Part shown: in pieces, positions 12,520-15,100 of the stretch
Layout of the letters: each line of letters opens with the position of its first letter
How positions within the stretch are numbered: position 1 is the first letter of the stretch
Assembly (NCBI GenBank): GCA_022447545.1
Contig: JAKVBI010000040.1
Coordinates: forward strand, 1-15,100
Source: Myxococcota bacterium
Lineage (GTDB): Bacteria; Myxococcota_A; UBA9160; SMWR01
Reading direction: 5' to 3'
DNA length: 15,100 nucleotides
Program-made: the position numbers and the translations under genes
Notes under the pieces: generated by a model
Database searches by the model: none
Told to the model about the DNA's origin: nothing
Seen by the model: only the letters and a program-made list of their open reading frames with translations

Positions 12520-13776
12520 TCATCTCGTCGTATCGTCCGTTCTCTGGCTGTCTGCCTGGCCTCTCTCGTGTTCAGTTCCCCCGCCCTCGCGTGGCAGAAC
12601 GGAGATCCGGGTCATTTCCTCCACTCCCTGAAGCTCCTGCTCGAAAAGCTAGAGCGAGGGGTTGATTTCAACGAATACAAGTGGAGGCGGGTGAATCCCG
12701 CGGCGCCCTGGGCGCCACGCGCCGGTTTGGAATCCGTCGAGCTCGATGGCCGTTTCTATGTCATGGGTGGGCGTACCCCGTTGCCTCCGCCGGCACCGCC
12801 GTTTGCGAGCCTCATCCAACGCGATGTCTGGGTCAGCGACGATCGTGGCAGGAACTGGGAGAGCCTGGGAGAAGCTCCATGGCCCGCCCGCGCCTTCTTC
12901 GAAGCGGTCCAAAAGGATGGGTTCATTTATGTGATGGGTGGCCAGAATTTCGATCTGGTTTGCCCTGTTCCCGATGGCTGCCCGCCCGCCGAGGCGTTTC
13001 CTGTTTCGACGTTTTACAACGACGTCTGGCGAAGTTCCAACGGCATTGATTGGGAGTTGATGACGGATGATGCGGGTTGGGAAGGCCGAGCCGGATTGAG
13101 TTCCGTGGTGTTCCAGGGGTGGATTTATGTCTTCGCGGGAGCCCAGGGGGACGACCCTGCAATCGGCGGGGCGGGGCGAGAGTTTTTCCGCGATGTATGG
13201 AAGTCTCGCGACGGACGCGACTGGGTCCGCGTGACTCGCCGCGTGCCCTGGGAAGGTCGAGGCGGCGCTTCGGCGGTTGTCAAGGATGGCGCCATCTACA
13301 TGATGGGCGGTGAAGCGGGTTTTCTCGATCCAGCCTTCGCGGACGTGTGGAAGACGAAGAATGGACGGCACTGGAAACGCCTGACGAGGCGCGCCTGGAA
13401 ATCGCGTTCAGGGCACAAGTGCGGGGTTCTCTGGAACAACATCCTCTGTTTCGGTGGATTCAATCTGTTCGGAAACCCCATGGATGTCCAGAAGAGTTCA
13501 GATGGTATTCATTGGGAGGCACTCCGGAGGCCCGCGGCACCGCCCTGGCGGGCCGCTTCGCCGGAGGACATCAAGTACGACTTCGATGTGATCGTATTGA
13601 ATCGGGGGCTGCGTCAAAGCCTCTACACATTCGGTGGCGATCGGGAGACATTCGATTTCCCGACGGACCCCGGCACCGGGGGGCCACCGGGATCGGGTGA
13701 CCCAGGTGACTGGCCGACGGAGCCCTACGATCTTCGAGTCGACAACGATGTGTGGAGGTTCGCGCCACGTAGATGA
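12517..13776 (+). CDS. Exported Kelch-repeat beta-propeller with Asp-box-like turns
   Basis: 419 aa from the TTG at 12517. The signal peptide is residues 1-25, with cleavage after A-L-A, so the protein is periplasmic or secreted. Six propeller blades can be read. Five share the hallmark [I/F]Y-[V/M]-MGG followed by an Asn/Asp-D-V-W or D-V-Q and a turn: DVWVSDDRGRNWESL, DVWRSSNGIDWELM, DVWKSRDGRDWVRV, DVWKTKNGRHWKRL and DVQKSSDGIHWEAL. The last ends in NDVWRF at the C-terminus. The double-Gly and DVW pattern is Kelch; S-x-D-x-G-x-x-W is the Asp-box of sialidase-type propellers. A Gly/Pro-rich linker (about 384-398) interrupts the last blade. Blade 2 carries two Cys (149 and 155 after the start), perhaps a disulfide. 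Role unknown: carbohydrate or protein binding at the cell surface is plausible. It follows the other exported propeller gene but is separated from it by about 570 bp. Confidence 0.85.
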   Translation: MSSRRIVRSLAVCLASLVFSSPALAWQNGDPGHFLHSLKLLLEKLERGVDFNEYKWRRVNPAAPWAPRAGLESVELDGRFYVMGGRTPLPPPAPPFASLIQRDVWVSDDRGRNWESLGEAPWPARAFFEAVQKDGFIYVMGGQNFDLVCPVPDGCPPAEAFPVSTFYNDVWRSSNGIDWELMTDDAGWEGRAGLSSVVFQGWIYVFAGAQGDDPAIGGAGREFFRDVWKSRDGRDWVRVTRRVPWEGRGGASAVVKDGAIYMMGGEAGFLDPAFADVWKTKNGRHWKRLTRRAWKSRSGHKCGVLWNNILCFGGFNLFGNPMDVQKSSDGIHWEALRRPAAPPWRAASPEDIKYDFDVIVLNRGLRQSLYTFGGDRETFDFPTDPGTGGPPGSGDPGDWPTEPYDLRVDNDVWRFAPRR

Positions 13777-14324
13777 CCCGGAGGAAAATCCGAGTCGAGA
13801 AGCGTGTGTTTCAGAGCCACCGGTATCGTTCATTTGGACGGTTTGCTGAGAGGGGGGCGACCGAGCCCATTATTCTGTCGCGCTCAGTTCCGGGCCTGGG
13901 AGCGATGTGCAGTCGCGGTGGGCACCGCGAAATGCTCGGTAATTCCCTTGTCGGACGAGATCGGATCGAAAGGAACGTCTTCGGGGCGAAGTTTCCCACC
14001 CTATCGTTGACCGAACATGTCGCGAAGAGCTGGCTATAGGGCTCCCGTTCGTTGACCCGGTCGACGCTTAGAGCACAGTGATCACGTGGGGTCTCGGAGC
14101 TCCAGTGTGCGCGGCGGAGGACCCCTTCCGGCATGGGTAGGGTCCTGCGCCACGGGATCAACCCGCGTTCCAGTCCAGCTTTGAGCCCCAAAAAAGAGGT
14201 GAACCACAAGTCACTTCTGTGGGATCGACCCGGAGAACAGGATCAGACTCTCGGATACACTCCAGGGATAATTGGTGCTCAGGTCCCATCCATCGAGTTG
14301 TGGAGCCCTCTAAAAGGAGCCCTC
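13777..14324. other. Intergenic region upstream of the monooxygenase, with palindromes
   Basis: No believable gene is seen. The longest ORFs (minus 13811-14209, plus 13773-14039) show no hydrophobic or domain pattern. A perfect 8+2+8 inverted repeat, TCGCGGTG-gg-CACCGCGA, occupies 13913-13930. Smaller palindromes are GTGATCAC (14078-14085) overlapping CACGTG (14083-14088), and an imperfect dyad CCACA-N9-TGTGG at 14204-14222 with AAGT/ACTT inside. The last is about 100 bp before the monooxygenase start and is a reasonable operator candidate. GATAAT (14267-14272) could be a -10 box, without a good -35. Confidence 0.45.
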
Positions 14325-15100
14325 GTGACGACCGCCGCCCCCATCGACAAAAATGCGATTCGCGCCAGGTATCTCGCCGAACGAGACAAGCGTCTGCGCT
14401 CCGACGGAAACGACCAATATCTGCGCTTGGCGCGAACCTCGCTCGCCCACTATCTGAACGACCCCTATATGCCCATGGTGAGTCGCGAGCCGGTTGCCGA
14501 CCACGTGACCGTGGCGCTCATTGGTGGCGGCTTTGCGGGCATGATCACCGGTGCGCGCCTGAAGGAGGCTGGCATCGATAGCGTGCGGGTAATCGAAAAG
14601 GCTGGTGACTTCGGCGGTACCTGGTATTGGAATCGCTATCCCGGTGCGCAGTGCGACACCGCCTCGTTCGTCTACATGCCACTGTTGGAAGAGACGGGCC
14701 ACGTCCCAACCGAGAAGTACGCCCACGCACCAGAGATCCTCGAGCACAGTCGACGGATCGGCAAGCAGTACGGGCTCTACGACGGCGCGCTCTTTCACAC
14801 CGAGGTCAACGGTCTCGAGTGGGATACGACCCGCTCTGTGTGGGTTGTGCGAACGAGCCGGGGGGACGAGTTTACTGCCGAATACATTGCCATGGGGACG
14901 GGACCCCTTCATGTCCCGAAGCTTCCGGGTCTAGAGGGGATCGACGAATTCGAGGGCCACTCTTTTCATACGAGCCGTTGGGACTACGACTACACGGGTG
15001 GCGATGCGGCGGGAGCGTTGATGGAGAATCTCGCCAACAAGCGGGTCGGAATCATCGGCACCGGTGCGACATCCGTACAATGCGTGCCGCACCTGGCCAG
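14325..15100 (+). CDS. Baeyer-Villiger monooxygenase, N-terminally extended CPDMO/PtlE-like type (partial at 3' end)
   Basis: The first 258 aa are visible, starting at GTG with AGGAG (14315-14319) 5 nt upstream; the frame runs off the window (expected total about 600 aa). An about 60-residue helical extension (MTTAAPIDKNAIRARYLAERD...) precedes the FAD Rossmann motif GGGFAG (67-72). GGTWYWNRYPGAQCD (97-111) follows, and then the class-defining fingerprint FEGHSFHTSRWD (209-220, fitting F-x-G-x3-H-x3-W-D). The NADPH Rossmann motif GTGATS (245-250) lies at the edge. The enzyme inserts one O2-derived oxygen next to a ketone to give an ester or lactone, using NADPH and FAD in the cytoplasm. The extension and HTSRWDYDYTGG stretch resemble cyclopentadecanone monooxygenase and PtlE, which take large cyclic or terpenoid ketones; that substrate class is inference. 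Class is certain; substrate is unknown. Confidence 0.95.
   Translation, partial: MTTAAPIDKNAIRARYLAERDKRLRSDGNDQYLRLARTSLAHYLNDPYMPMVSREPVADHVTVALIGGGFAGMITGARLKEAGIDSVRVIEKAGDFGGTWYWNRYPGAQCDTASFVYMPLLEETGHVPTEKYAHAPEILEHSRRIGKQYGLYDGALFHTEVNGLEWDTTRSVWVVRTSRGDEFTAEYIAMGTGPLHVPKLPGLEGIDEFEGHSFHTSRWDYDYTGGDAAGALMENLANKRVGIIGTGATSVQCVPHLA

Noticed and set aside
13811-14209. 132-aa minus-strand ORF upstream of the monooxygenase
   Set aside because: No Shine-Dalgarno, no domain or membrane pattern, Arg/Pro/Ser-rich; judged chance.
1-15100. CRISPR array, tRNA, rRNA, insertion sequence or phage genes
   Set aside because: No regularly spaced repeats, no cloverleaf-like sequence and no transposase or integrase motifs were seen.

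Overview
The window looks like a chromosomal stretch from a free-living, probably aerobic, Gram-negative bacterium of moderately high GC (about 58-60% by eye). It has dense catabolic genes, two Sec-exported beta-propeller proteins, good Shine-Dalgarno sites and frequent GTG/TTG starts. The combination of CaiB/BaiF CoA-transferases, amidohydrolases and a long Baeyer-Villiger monooxygenase recalls uncultured Myxococcota/Binatota-like ('deltaproteobacterial') or other environmental proteobacterial genomes. That placement is inference; there is no rRNA or marker gene here.

Layout. (1) 1-1686 (+): C-terminal part of a polytopic membrane protein with a large soluble tail, resembling PMT/GT39-like glycosyltransferases and cut by the window start. 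(2) 3149-4837 and 1680-3023 (-): a D-aminoacylase-family amidohydrolase followed by a FluG/NodGS-type glutamine-synthetase-like ligase, probably co-transcribed; the ligase stop overlaps the stop of the first gene. (3) 5068-9780 (+), divergent from (2): a tight three-gene operon of an ACMSD-superfamily (amidohydrolase_2) enzyme, a double-length fused CaiB/BaiF CoA-transferase, and a single-domain CaiB/BaiF CoA-transferase. (4) 9846-10388 (-): a small membrane protein of unknown function. (5) 10490-11947 and 12517-13776 (+): two exported beta-propeller proteins (PQQ-like/WD-like, and Kelch/Asp-box), separated by about 570 bp that contains a strong hairpin, a cluster of perfect palindromes and possible remnants of a decayed gene. 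(6) 13777-14324: non-coding, with an 18-bp perfect palindrome. (7) 14325-15100 (+): the N-terminal 258 residues of an N-terminally extended (CPDMO/PtlE-like) Baeyer-Villiger monooxygenase, cut by the window end.

How the genes may work together. The central operon looks like a catabolic module. The CoA-transferases would activate a carboxylic acid by moving CoA from a donor acyl-CoA. The amidohydrolase_2 enzyme would hydrolyse or decarboxylate a ring or side-chain intermediate. The divergent D-aminoacylase/GS-like pair would cut and form amide bonds on amino-acid-like substrates. The BVMO at the right edge would insert oxygen next to a ketone. No substrate can be named from sequence alone. The most distinctive feature is the fused CoA-transferase, whose N-terminal half keeps the catalytic Asp while the C-terminal half has Asn at the aligned position. 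I see no CRISPR array, tRNA, rRNA, insertion sequence or phage gene.
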